A stretch of DNA of 64,000 nt from Chryseobacterium indologenes (GTDB lineage Bacteria > Bacteroidota > Bacteroidia > Flavobacteriales > Weeksellaceae): NCBI RefSeq assembly GCF_002025665.1, contig NZ_CP018786.1, positions 4,526,001-4,590,000 on the forward strand, written 5' to 3'. Position 1 is the stretch's first letter. The number at the start of each line of letters is the position of its first letter. The notes under the pieces were generated by a model, which saw nothing but the letters and a program-made list of their open reading frames with translations, searched no databases and had not been told where the DNA came from. Made by a program: the position numbers and the translations under genes. Positions 55,139 to 63,320 of the stretch are shown here, piece after piece.

Positions 55139-55214
55139 ATTTTTTATTAAACACTAATTTCACTAATTGTTTTCCACAAATGGACATAATTTTTCAAACC
55201 AGTGTAAAAAAATT

Positions 55215-55243
55215 GCGGCGGGTGAACAAAGTTCACCCGCCGC
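55215..55243. terminator. Terminator of nusB-DUF1573-yajC
   Basis: GCGGCGGGTGAAC and its complement form a G/C-rich 13-bp stem over AAA; on the minus strand the sequence continues AATTTTTTTAC. Confidence 0.85.
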
Positions 55244-55266
55244 AGCTAAATATTTTTCAGACTGAA

Positions 55267-55629
55267 TTATTTTTTTTCTTCAGTTGCTGTTTCTTTTTTG
55301 TCTTCTGCCTTATCAGCAGTTTTTGCTTTATCTCCAAAACGAGCTTCAGTCATTTCTCTTGAAACTGCTGCTTTTTCGAATTTCAGTTTTCCGGATAATG
55401 TTTCGATAACAAAACCGTCATCCTGAACCTGAGCAATTCTTCCGTGAAGACCTGATGTAAGAACTACTCTTGTTCCCACTTTAAGGTTTTCCTGAAAGTT
55501 TTTCTCCTGCTTTTGCTTTTTCATCTGAGGTCTGATCATCAGGAAATAAAACCCTACAAACATTACCCCCATCATGATCAGCATCATAGGTGAAGATCCA
55601 CCCTGTGCCTGTAAAAATAGTGTTAACAT
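55267..55629 (-). CDS. yajC: Sec translocase accessory subunit YajC
   Basis: A 120-residue membrane protein with one helix (PMMLIMMGVMFVGFYFLMI) followed by the conserved RPQMKKQKQEKNFQENLKVGTRVVLTSG. It joins SecDF near the Sec channel. The C-terminus is a Lys/Glu/Ala-rich tail (KTADKAEDKKETATEEKK), longer than in E. coli. Third gene of nusB-DUF1573-yajC. Confidence 0.95.
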   Translation of the reverse strand: MLTLFLQAQGGSSPMMLIMMGVMFVGFYFLMIRPQMKKQKQEKNFQENLKVGTRVVLTSGLHGRIAQVQDDGFVIETLSGKLKFEKAAVSREMTEARFGDKAKTADKAEDKKETATEEKK

Positions 55630-55639
55630 ATTGTAAATA

Positions 55640-56146
55640 TTATGGTTGAATGTTCGCTGTGAACGTTAATCTGATTGGAGCTTTTTCTACATTAGCAAAA
55701 ACGTCTGCATACTTCTGAACGTTTCCGTCGAAGCTTGAAGAATCGAAATGCAAAGTAACTTTTCCTTTTTTACCAGGCATGATAGGCTCTTTTGTAAAAT
55801 CAGGAGCTGTACATCCGCATCCTGGCTTCACTTCAGAAATGATTAATGGATTCTTACCTGTATTGGTAATTTCATATACGTGCTCTACTTTATCTCCTTT
55901 TTTGATTTTTCCAAAATCGAAGCTGTTTTCAGATAAAGCTACAGAAGTAGATGGTTCGTTAGAAACCGGAGCAACTGTTTCACCTGCTACAGGTGCTGCT
56001 GCAGAATCAGTGGTTACCGGAGCCGCAACAGCTGCAGAATCAGTAGTTGCAGTTTCAGCACTTTGAGTTTCTTTGTTTTCTTTTTTACATGATACTAACC
56101 CAAAGCCTATAATTGACAAGGCGATAATTGATAACGTCTTTTTCAT
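55640..56146 (-). CDS. DUF1573 lipoprotein
   Basis: A 168-residue lipoprotein (GLVSCKK). A low-complexity Ala/Thr/Val-rich linker (about 30-70) is followed by a C-terminal DUF1573 immunoglobulin-like domain with FDFGKIKKGDKVEHVYEITNTG and the conserved SEVKPGCGCTAPD. The CGC pair may bind a metal or form a disulphide. It ends 10 bases before yajC, and the pairing with yajC is conserved in Bacteroidetes. Confidence 0.9.
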   Translation of the reverse strand: MKKTLSIIALSIIGFGLVSCKKENKETQSAETATTDSAAVAAPVTTDSAAAPVAGETVAPVSNEPSTSVALSENSFDFGKIKKGDKVEHVYEITNTGKNPLIISEVKPGCGCTAPDFTKEPIMPGKKGKVTLHFDSSSFDGNVQKYADVFANVEKAPIRLTFTANIQP

Positions 56147-56147
56147 T

Positions 56148-57053
56148 TTATATTCTATTTTGATCTTTACAATATTTATCTAAAATACCATTGATGAAGA
56201 TATTGGAACGGTCTGTAGCAAATACTTTTGCAATTTCAATATATTCATTAATAATTACTCTTGAAGGTGTGAAAGCAAAGTTATCAAGTTCTGCAATTGC
56301 TGTAGATAAAATTACTTTATCCATTAGAGAAACTCTTTCCAAATCCCAGTTTTCCAGTCTTTCTTCCAGTTTCTTTTCATTGTTTTCCCAGTTATTCAGG
56401 GTATCTCTTAACAATTTTGCAGCGAATGTTTTATCTTCTTCATCTTTAATCATTTTGATCAAAGTTCTGCTTTCTTCATCTTCTCTCAGGAAACCGATTG
56501 TTTTTTGTACCATTGAATTGGCAATATGGATATCATCGTACCATGAAAGTTCCTTATCTCCCAAGTAATCATGAAAATCTTCATTTTCAGCAATATATCT
56601 TAGAAATAATTTACCTATAAATTTCTGATCTTCTTCAAAAGAATATCCTTCTTCTTTCATGAAATCCTGATAACGTTTCCCGGCAGTAATTCTCTGGAAA
56701 GTTTTTACCAATAAATCATCATGCATATCCCATTTCAGTTGCTTGTGCTGTCCTGTGAAAAATAATCTTTCAGGATTTTCTTCCAGCTTAAGCAATACCT
56801 GGTTGTTGATGAATTTTTGGTTAGGATTAATATCAGCATCAGTTTTAAGAAATTTATTCTTACCAATTTCGATCTGATTTTCTGCCAAATCTTTCAAGCC
56901 CACCAAAAAGTTGAGCTGATAGATGTATAGATAATAGATTTTCTCTATCCCGGCAAACATGTTTTTCTCTAAAACATCAAATTTTACAGGATTTTGGTAG
57001 TAAGAATACACGGTCTGTACTACTTTTTCACGGATTTGTCGTCTTCCTAACAT
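56148..57053 (-). CDS. nusB: Transcription antitermination factor NusB
   Basis: A 301-residue all-helical protein. It starts MLGRRQIREKVVQTVYSYYQN and the C-terminal NusB core has LMDKVILSTAIAEL and PSRVIINEYIEIAKVF, which bind boxA RNA with NusE in rRNA antitermination. Bacteroidetes NusB proteins are about twice the length of E. coli NusB because of a long insertion in the middle, as here. First gene of its operon. Confidence 0.93.
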   Translation of the reverse strand: MLGRRQIREKVVQTVYSYYQNPVKFDVLEKNMFAGIEKIYYLYIYQLNFLVGLKDLAENQIEIGKNKFLKTDADINPNQKFINNQVLLKLEENPERLFFTGQHKQLKWDMHDDLLVKTFQRITAGKRYQDFMKEEGYSFEEDQKFIGKLFLRYIAENEDFHDYLGDKELSWYDDIHIANSMVQKTIGFLREDEESRTLIKMIKDEEDKTFAAKLLRDTLNNWENNEKKLEERLENWDLERVSLMDKVILSTAIAELDNFAFTPSRVIINEYIEIAKVFATDRSNIFINGILDKYCKDQNRI

Positions 57054-57075
57054 TCAAAGAGCTTTTTTATGGGTG

Positions 57076-57083
57076 CAAAGATA
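57076..57083 (-). promoter_or_regulatory. nusB promoter -7 element
   Basis: TATCTTTG on the minus strand, 23 bases before the nusB start. Confidence 0.55.
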
Positions 57084-57127
57084 CAAAATTTAAAATTGAT
57101 GAAATTCGTAGTGTGATGACATTTTTG

Positions 57128-57135
57128 TAATTTTG
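57128..57135 (+). promoter_or_regulatory. ABC transporter promoter -7 element
   Basis: TAATTTTG, with only nine bases between it and the ATG at 57145, so the leader would be very short. Confidence 0.5.
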
Positions 57136-57144
57136 TGCAACTAT

Positions 57145-58806
57145 ATGAAAGCGCTTAAAACCTTAAACCCCTATTTTTGGAAACACAAAATATTGTTGTT
57201 TTGGGGGGTACTATTTATCATTGCCAGTAATTTCTTTAATATATATAAGGTTCAGTTTGTAGGAAAATCTGTGGATGAACTTACAAAAAGTGGGAATCTT
57301 GGCTTTAACAATCAGGTTCTGATTTATGTTGGAATTATTGTAGGATGTTCTCTCTTAACCGGATTCTTTACCTTTATGATGAGACAGACCATCATTGTTG
57401 CGTCCAGAAGAATAGAATACGAGCTTAAAAATAAAATCTACAGACATTATCAGGATTTATCTTTAACGGATTATAAACAAACTACCATCGGAGACTTAAT
57501 GAACAGATTAAGTGAAGATGTGGTGGCAGTAAGAATGTATCTTGGTCCTGGGGTGATGTATGTAGCCAACCTGATTGTACTGGTACTGATTACAGCTATT
57601 TACATGGTAAAAACGGATGCTTCCATGACGATGTGGACTTTACTTCCACTTCCTATTTTATCTTTTGCTATTTATAAGGTAAGTTCTATTATCAACAAAA
57701 AGTCAAAGATCATGCAGAAAAGCCAGTCTGCCATTTCAACTTTTGTTCAGGACAGCTTTTCCGGAATCCGTGTGGTAAAATTTTTCGCCAGAGAAAAATA
57801 CATTGAAAAAAACTACGGAATCAAAGTCACCGATTATCAGAATAAAGCTTTGGATCTTGCTAAAACGGAAGCCTATTTTTTCACCATTATTCTTTTTGTC
57901 ATCGGGTTATTAAATGTAGCGATCATCTGGATTGGAGGAACAAAATATATTGCAGGAGAATTAAGCATTGGTAAGATTGCCGATTTCTTCATGTATATCA
58001 ACACCCTGATTTTTCCTTTCTCTATGGTAGGATGGGTAACTTCAGTCAACCAGAGAGCTGAAGCATCTATGCAGAGAATCAATGAATTTATGGATAAAAA
58101 ATCTGAAATTATTAATACTAATTTTGAAAATTATCCGATCAAAGGAGATATAGAATTCAGAAATGTTTCTTACGTATATCCAAATACAGGCATCAAAGCC
58201 CTGGACAATCTAAGTTTCAAAGTAAAAGCCGGAGAATCATTAGCTATTATGGGAAAAACCGGTAGTGGAAAATCAACTATTGCCTTACTATTATGCCGAT
58301 TAATAGATCCTACAGTAGGAGAAATTTTAATTGATGGTAAAAACCTGAAAGACCATAATCTGGAGAACTACAGAAACTTTATCGGGTATATTCCTCAGGA
58401 GAGCTATTTATTCTCGGATTCTATTGAAAATAATATTGGTTTTGCCATTGATCATCCTTCTCACGAGAAAGTAGTAGAGTATTCCAATATTGCAGATGTT
58501 CACAAAAATATTGTAGAGTTTAAAGACCAATATAAAACACTTGTAGGTGAACGCGGAGTAATGCTTTCGGGGGGACAAAAGCAAAGAATTTGTATCGCAA
58601 GAGCCTTAATTAAGGACCCTAATATCATTATTTTTGACGATTCTTTGTCCGCTTTAGACACTGAAACGGAGCAGAATATTCTGGAAAATATTGACAAAAA
58701 AATCAGTAACGCTACTTCCATAATTATCACACACAGAGAGTCTAGCGCACAAAAAGCCCACCAGATTATCAACCTAACCGAAATTGCCAATTCTGTAACC
58801 GCATAG
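57145..58806 (+). CDS. ABC exporter half-transporter (permease plus ATPase)
   Basis: A 553-residue type IV ABC protein. Six transmembrane helices (about 20-310) precede a nucleotide-binding domain with Walker A MGKTGSGKSTIA, the Q-loop in GYIPQESYLF, signature LSGGQKQR, Walker B IIIFDDSLSALD and the switch His in IITHRESS. It works as a dimer that exports lipids, peptides or drugs; substrate unknown. Start set at 57145 (MKALKTLNP) because the more upstream ATG at 57133 lies inside the -7 element. Confidence 0.93.
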   Translation: MKALKTLNPYFWKHKILLFWGVLFIIASNFFNIYKVQFVGKSVDELTKSGNLGFNNQVLIYVGIIVGCSLLTGFFTFMMRQTIIVASRRIEYELKNKIYRHYQDLSLTDYKQTTIGDLMNRLSEDVVAVRMYLGPGVMYVANLIVLVLITAIYMVKTDASMTMWTLLPLPILSFAIYKVSSIINKKSKIMQKSQSAISTFVQDSFSGIRVVKFFAREKYIEKNYGIKVTDYQNKALDLAKTEAYFFTIILFVIGLLNVAIIWIGGTKYIAGELSIGKIADFFMYINTLIFPFSMVGWVTSVNQRAEASMQRINEFMDKKSEIINTNFENYPIKGDIEFRNVSYVYPNTGIKALDNLSFKVKAGESLAIMGKTGSGKSTIALLLCRLIDPTVGEILIDGKNLKDHNLENYRNFIGYIPQESYLFSDSIENNIGFAIDHPSHEKVVEYSNIADVHKNIVEFKDQYKTLVGERGVMLSGGQKQRICIARALIKDPNIIIFDDSLSALDTETEQNILENIDKKISNATSIIITHRESSAQKAHQIINLTEIANSVTA

Positions 58807-58846
58807 CCATTTCATTCTCAATTGTTAAATAAATCATAAAAAAAAT

Positions 58847-58876
58847 TTTGTGATTAAAAGAATTCTTTTATATTTG
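58847..58876 (+). promoter_or_regulatory. Promoter of the PUR-family gene
   Basis: TTTG (58847-58850), 18 bases, TATATTTG (58869-58876), 30 bases before the start codon; a full match to the Bacteroidetes pattern. Confidence 0.75.
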
Positions 58877-58905
58877 TTCTTAACAAGATTAAAAAATATC
58901 TAACA

Positions 58906-59241
58906 ATGAGTGAATACAAGGAACGCCATGAAAATGAGATTTTCACGAAGGTGTTAAAAGCAGGGAGAAGAACTTATTTCTTTGATGTGCGCGAGACGAA
59001 AGCAGGAGATTATTATCTTACAATCACGGAGAGTAAGAAGAATTTCGGAGAGAATGGGGAAGCTACATTCGAGAAGCATAAAATTTACCTTTACAAGGAA
59101 GATTTTAAGAGTTTCCAGGAGATGTTTAATGAGTCCACAGATTTCATCATTAATGAAAAGGGTGAGGATGTAATTTCAGAAAAACATGACAAAGACTTCA
59201 AAAGCAGATCATATACAATTGATTCTGACGACGAGGTTTAA
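58906..59241 (+). CDS. PUR family nucleic-acid-binding protein (DUF3276)
   Basis: A 111-residue protein of the bacterial PUR-alpha-like family (DUF3276). It starts MSEYKERHENEIFTKVLKAG with the RTYFFDVRETKAGDYYLTITESKK strands and a KIYLYKEDFKSFQEMF helix, the beta-beta-beta-beta-alpha PUR repeat, ending in an acidic tail (DSDDEV). The Borrelia relative BpuR binds DNA and RNA. The strong promoter suggests high expression. Confidence 0.88.
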   Translation: MSEYKERHENEIFTKVLKAGRRTYFFDVRETKAGDYYLTITESKKNFGENGEATFEKHKIYLYKEDFKSFQEMFNESTDFIINEKGEDVISEKHDKDFKSRSYTIDSDDEV

Positions 59242-59262
59242 AAAAAGAATATCTAAAAACAC

Positions 59263-59288
59263 AAGCATCTGAAAAAGATGCTTTTTTT
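59263..59288 (+). terminator. Terminator after the PUR gene
   Basis: AAGCATCT and AGATGCTT over GAAAA, then a run of T. Confidence 0.8.
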
Positions 59289-59302
59289 ATGCTCTAAAAC
59301 TA

Positions 59303-59336
59303 TCAATGGGCTAAAGCCCGTTTCTATTGAATATTA
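59303..59336. repeat. REP-like palindrome with GGGCTAAAGCCC core
   Basis: GGGCT-AA-AGCCC nested inside TCAAT...ATTGA. The sequence resembles a short intergenic palindrome common in Chryseobacterium. The rest of the 59289-59498 gap is A/T-rich and featureless. Confidence 0.45.
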
Positions 59337-59498
59337 TGATGAATATTTATTTTTAAGATTTCTCATACCTATTTTATTATTTTGGCAATACCATTTTTAT
59401 ATGCTGGCTCAAGATTATAAACGTAATACGTGAAAAAGTTTGAAAAAAAAGTAGAAAAATAAACTTTTAGTGAGTACTGAAATAGGTACAAAAATAAA

Positions 59499-59525
59499 AA
59501 AGTACACTTTCAAAAAGTGTACTTT
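59499..59525 (-). terminator. Terminator of tRNA-His
   Basis: AAAGTACACTTT and its complement form a 12-bp stem over three bases; on the minus strand a run of T follows. Confidence 0.8.
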
Positions 59526-59530
59526 CTTTG

Positions 59531-59604
<74 letters not shown>

Positions 59605-59640
59605 CGTTTTCTGAGTGCAAATATAGGACAATTTCCTCAA

Positions 59641-60360
59641 CTACCAAACAATTCCATCAAAATTTTTCAAAGAAATTAATCTTTCAGACGTAAATCCCTC
59701 AGCATAAGTCACTCCCGATAATCGCCCTAAATCCTGTGCGCGGTAAGTTAAGCTCTCATAAAAGTCTTTTGTGGTAATTGGAGTCTCGGGTTCTTTAGAA
59801 GTCGGATCATAAAACTGAGTTTTGTATGCCATACAAGCTTCCAACTTTGTATTAAGATGCTCCGAAATATCAATAACAAATTCCGGTTTGATATCTTTCC
59901 ACTGAATATAATGAAAAATATGTTTTGGTCTCCATACTTCCTGAGATTCTCCATCCAATACAGTTTCAATTTTTCTCAGTCCGGACAAAAAGCACGCATC
60001 CGATACTAATTTCGCTCCTTTTGCATGATCTGGATGTCTATCATCAATTGCATTCGCTAAGACGATTTCTGGCCTGTATTTACGAATCATTTTTACGATC
60101 CTCATTTGGTATTCTTCGGAATTCACCAAAAAACCATCTTTCATTCCAAGATTCTCTCTTGCGGAAAGCCCTAAGATTTTGGCAGCATCTGCAGCTTCAG
60201 CTTTTCTGGTTTCATCTGTACCTCTTGTTCCGAGCTCTCCTCTTGTAAGATCTACAACTACACATTTTTTTCCCTCTGAAACCATTTTAGCAATAGTTCC
60301 TCCACACCCCAATTCTACATCATCAGGATGTGCTCCAAAAGCAAGTATATCAGTTTTCAT
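59641..60360 (-). CDS. bshB1: Bacillithiol biosynthesis deacetylase BshB1
   Basis: A 239-residue LmbE-like zinc deacetylase removing acetate from GlcNAc-malate in bacillithiol synthesis. Zinc ligands are in AFGAHPDDVELG near the N-terminus and DDRHPDHAKG in the middle. DLTRGELGTRGT is characteristic of BshB1. The start at 60360 (MKTDILAFG) is chosen because homologues begin there and because the promoter lies only five bases upstream, which excludes the ATG at 60396. Confidence 0.92.
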   Translation of the reverse strand: MKTDILAFGAHPDDVELGCGGTIAKMVSEGKKCVVVDLTRGELGTRGTDETRKAEAADAAKILGLSARENLGMKDGFLVNSEEYQMRIVKMIRKYRPEIVLANAIDDRHPDHAKGAKLVSDACFLSGLRKIETVLDGESQEVWRPKHIFHYIQWKDIKPEFVIDISEHLNTKLEACMAYKTQFYDPTSKEPETPITTKDFYESLTYRAQDLGRLSGVTYAEGFTSERLISLKNFDGIVW

Positions 60361-60365
60361 AAAAT

Positions 60366-60397
60366 CAAAGATAAGTTTAAAATAAAAACTTCCCAAA
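60366..60397 (-). promoter_or_regulatory. bshB1 promoter, leaderless arrangement
   Basis: On the minus strand TTTG (60397-60394), 20 bases, TATCTTTG (60373-60366), then five bases and the ATG. The -33 box lies in the loop of the preceding terminator hairpin. Confidence 0.65.
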
Positions 60398-60417
60398 CAT
60401 TACGAATGGGAAGTTTT
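60385..60417 (-). terminator. Terminator of the TPR gene, overlapping the bshB1 promoter
   Basis: AAAACTTCCC and GGGAAGTTTT, a 10-bp stem with a 13-base loop; on the minus strand T-rich sequence follows. Confidence 0.75.
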
Positions 60418-60441
60418 AATATCTATAATTTAAATTTTAAA

Positions 60442-62094
60442 TTACTTATTGATCTCTGCATTTAATTTTACAGCATCCTGGTAAGTAGGATCCAACTGTA
60501 GAGATTTTGCTACATAATCTTTTGCTTTAGCAGCATCAGAGTCTTTGCTCATATATGCTACAGCAAAATAAGCATAAGCAAGAGTCTGTTTGTTAGCTTC
60601 CTGATCAGCTGGTTTTACTGTACTGATGAATTTCTCATAAGCCATTTTTGCTGCATCATTGTTTCCTGCCTGCTGGTAAGAATATCCCTGGCTGTAATAT
60701 GCCGGTGCCCAATCTGGAAGAAGCGCAGACATTTTTTGCCATGTAAGGATAGCTCCATTCCAGTTTTTAACATCCTGGTAAGCTGTAGCTAGCTTAAATA
60801 ATGAATCAGAATCCTGGTTATTAGCAGCAACTTTCTGTTTTAATGCATCAATGGTAGGGTTAGTAGGTCCTTTGTCAACTTCTGACTGAGATACACCACC
60901 GCCTCCAGCGATGTTAGCCAATTCAAGATCCCACTTCATTGTTTCATCTTTAGCAGCCTTTGCGATAGCAACTTTCTGCTGAGATTCTGTCATTAAAGCT
61001 GTCTTTTTAGCAGCATCTTTTTCATCTTTTGCTAAACCTGCAGCAATAAGACCTTGCAAACCTTGGTCGGCAGGCTGTACTCTTGTTTTTTCAACCTGAG
61101 AAACGAAAGTATCCATGTTTTGCTTAGCATCTGCATAGTTTTTATCGGCATATGCATTGTAAGCTCTTAATTTGAACTTGATAGGATCTTCAATTTTATC
61201 AAAAATCTTATCTAATACCATTTTAGAGTTTGCATAATCTTCGTTTGTGAAGTATAGTTTTGCAATTTCTAATTGAGTATACGGATCTTCATCAGCATAC
61301 TTGGTATAGTTGATAAGGTCTTGTGTAGCCTTTGCATTCTGTTGGTATCTGATGTCATAACCAGCTAATGCCTTATATGCAGGCGCGTAAGTAGCATCTA
61401 CACCAATAGCTTTATCAATGTTTTGCTTAGCTTGTTGCCATTGTTGTGCAGCCATCCATAAAGTTGCCATTCTTGTATAAACGGAAGCTTTATTTTTAGC
61501 AGTAGGCAATGCTTTATCATAAGCAGACATAGCCTCTCCCGGCATTCTTTTTAATCTGTAAGCATCTCCTAATGTATAATAATAATGGGCAGGAACACCT
61601 TTTTTCTCAGCTTTTTCGATAGCTTTAGTTAAAAACTGAATAGCAAGATCAGGTGAACTGTTTTTCTCGAATAGAGTTAAAGCTTCTGCTGCTCTGAAAA
61701 GAACTTCAGCATCTTTTTCTCTTGAATCAGTAACTACTTTCTGAATTTCAGCAACGGCATTTTTATCACCTTTACCTAATTTAACAGCAGCTAAACCAAT
61801 TTTGTTCAGATAGCTTTTACCATCAGCCGCTAAGCCTTTATTGAAATTTTCAGTTGCTTTAGCGTAATCTGGCTCTCCTTGTCTTAAGAAAGTATTTCCT
61901 AAATAGAAGTAGTTATCAGCTGTAGGTTCTTTAGCGATCATTTCAGTGAAATTTGTTTTTGCCTGCGCAAATTTATCACTGTCTATACTGTTGATACCAT
62001 CCTGCAATGTCTGTGCAGAGGCAAAACCGGTAAAAAATACCACGGCTGCTCCAAAAGCAATCTTCTTTACATTCATATTCATTATATCTTTCAT
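60442..62094 (-). CDS. Periplasmic TPR-repeat protein
   Basis: A 550-residue exported protein (signal peptide ending GFASAQ). About twelve tetratricopeptide-like helix pairs follow, with typical turns such as PAHYYYTLGDAYRLKR, APAYKALAGYDIRYQ and WAPAYYSQGYSYQQAGN, broken by a Lys/Ala-rich region near 360-400. The start may be 62094 or one of the Met codons 12-18 bases later. It is the last gene of a leftward cluster that begins with tonB, so it may take part in envelope energy coupling. That is inference from position. Confidence 0.85.
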   Translation of the reverse strand: MKDIMNMNVKKIAFGAAVVFFTGFASAQTLQDGINSIDSDKFAQAKTNFTEMIAKEPTADNYFYLGNTFLRQGEPDYAKATENFNKGLAADGKSYLNKIGLAAVKLGKGDKNAVAEIQKVVTDSREKDAEVLFRAAEALTLFEKNSSPDLAIQFLTKAIEKAEKKGVPAHYYYTLGDAYRLKRMPGEAMSAYDKALPTAKNKASVYTRMATLWMAAQQWQQAKQNIDKAIGVDATYAPAYKALAGYDIRYQQNAKATQDLINYTKYADEDPYTQLEIAKLYFTNEDYANSKMVLDKIFDKIEDPIKFKLRAYNAYADKNYADAKQNMDTFVSQVEKTRVQPADQGLQGLIAAGLAKDEKDAAKKTALMTESQQKVAIAKAAKDETMKWDLELANIAGGGGVSQSEVDKGPTNPTIDALKQKVAANNQDSDSLFKLATAYQDVKNWNGAILTWQKMSALLPDWAPAYYSQGYSYQQAGNNDAAKMAYEKFISTVKPADQEANKQTLAYAYFAVAYMSKDSDAAKAKDYVAKSLQLDPTYQDAVKLNAEINK

Positions 62095-62185
62095 TTTATA
62101 TTTTCAAATAATTGAGTTTTATTGTACACAATTTTCAGACCAAATCAAAATTTTTAATGAGGATAAATTGTGAATTTAATATTTT

Positions 62186-63058
62186 TTAACGCATCTGCAC
62201 TTCTCTCTTATAAATATTATAAGGTTGCAACCCTTCTTTCTGCACAATTTTTTGGCCTAAATGGGTACATGAAAATCTTATAAATCCATTGGCAATATTA
62301 AAATTACCTTCGTTAATCAGGAAATAAAGCACTCTTGTAAACGGATATTCCATTGTACGAAGTCCTTCAAAATCTGCATTGTAAGATTTTCCTTTTTCTA
62401 CCACAGGAAGAACCTTCACCATCTCTCTCAATTTTTCTGACGTTTTATCATAAGGACGGCTAAAAGTATTCAATCCAATAACGCCTATTTTATCGGGATA
62501 TTTTCCTAATTCCTCTATAATCTTCTGATTTCCCGGAATAATGGAAAATTTCAGGTCTTTGGGTTGTTTTTTTAATTTCTCAGCAACAAAATTCAGGTTA
62601 CTGGAGTTGGTTCCGTCAAAAATAAATTCCTTTTTATCAGACATCAAACCGCTGTTGATTTCTTCTATTGAAATACTTTCTATTGGAGAATCTTTAGGAA
62701 CAACAAAAACCACTGCATCTGCAGCAAATTTAGCAGGAAGAAACTTTAAATCTGTTCTTTCCTCATATGTTTTTATTTCTTCAGGATTAAGATTTCTGGA
62801 CATTACTACCACTTTAGCACTTCCTTTCAAAAGATCAAGAAGTCCTAAATCTTCTTTCTTGGTTTCTACTTTGATGTGTGTCTCAGGATAGTTGATCATA
62901 TAGCCGTCAGCTAATGCTTCTGTAACGCTTTGAAAAGATTCGTCAGTAAAAATTGTAAGATTACCTTTGTGATAAGAAGGAGCATTTTTCTCCTTTTTGC
63001 AGCTTGCAAGCATCATACTCAACACAAAAATTACTGCAAGCTTGAAACTATTCTTCAT
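62186..63058 (-). CDS. PstS-like substrate-binding lipoprotein
   Basis: A 290-residue lipoprotein (MMLASCKK) with a periplasmic binding-protein fold of the PBP-like type II group. Features are GNLTIFTDESFQSVTEALADGY at the start, SAKVVVMSRNLNPEE, PAKFAADAVVFVVP and VLYFLINEG. This resembles phosphate-binding PstS proteins, but no pstCAB genes are near. It starts inside the end of the small membrane gene (11-base overlap). ATG 63058 was preferred to 63109 for the signal peptide. Confidence 0.85.
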   Translation of the reverse strand: MKNSFKLAVIFVLSMMLASCKKEKNAPSYHKGNLTIFTDESFQSVTEALADGYMINYPETHIKVETKKEDLGLLDLLKGSAKVVVMSRNLNPEEIKTYEERTDLKFLPAKFAADAVVFVVPKDSPIESISIEEINSGLMSDKKEFIFDGTNSSNLNFVAEKLKKQPKDLKFSIIPGNQKIIEELGKYPDKIGVIGLNTFSRPYDKTSEKLREMVKVLPVVEKGKSYNADFEGLRTMEYPFTRVLYFLINEGNFNIANGFIRFSCTHLGQKIVQKEGLQPYNIYKREVQMR

Positions 63059-63245
63059 TTCTCGATTTTTTAATTCTTGAGATCGCCCTGTAAATTCTAA
63101 AAATACCATAAATAATAAGCACCACTCCTAACGCATAAGCAACAGCGGGCTCTAAGATAGTAAAGAAGAATTTGTAGACAATCACTACAATTCCTAAAAC
63201 GATATAAAACAATCCCGTAACCAGGGATAACCAATTGAACATCAT
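63048..63245 (-). CDS. Small membrane protein between tonB and the PstS-like gene
   Basis: A 65-residue protein with two transmembrane helices (GLFYIVLGIVVIVYKFFF and AVAYALGVVLIIYGIFRIY) and a basic C-terminus. Translation may start at the second Met. Its stop overlaps the next start, a sign of coupling. Function unknown; the gene often accompanies ExbD-TonB clusters in this group. Confidence 0.7.
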   Translation of the reverse strand: MMFNWLSLVTGLFYIVLGIVVIVYKFFFTILEPAVAYALGVVLIIYGIFRIYRAISRIKKSRNEE

Positions 63246-63268
63246 GTAACAAAAATACCAAAAAAAAT

Positions 63269-63296
63269 AAAAAGAGAAGCATAAGCCTCTCTTTTT
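63269..63296 (-). terminator. Terminator-like hairpin after tonB
   Basis: AAAAAGAGA and TCTCTTTTT around a 10-base loop, T-rich on both strands, between tonB and the small membrane gene. Confidence 0.65.
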
Positions 63297-63320
63297 ATTT
63301 ATATTTTGAATAAATAAGTC

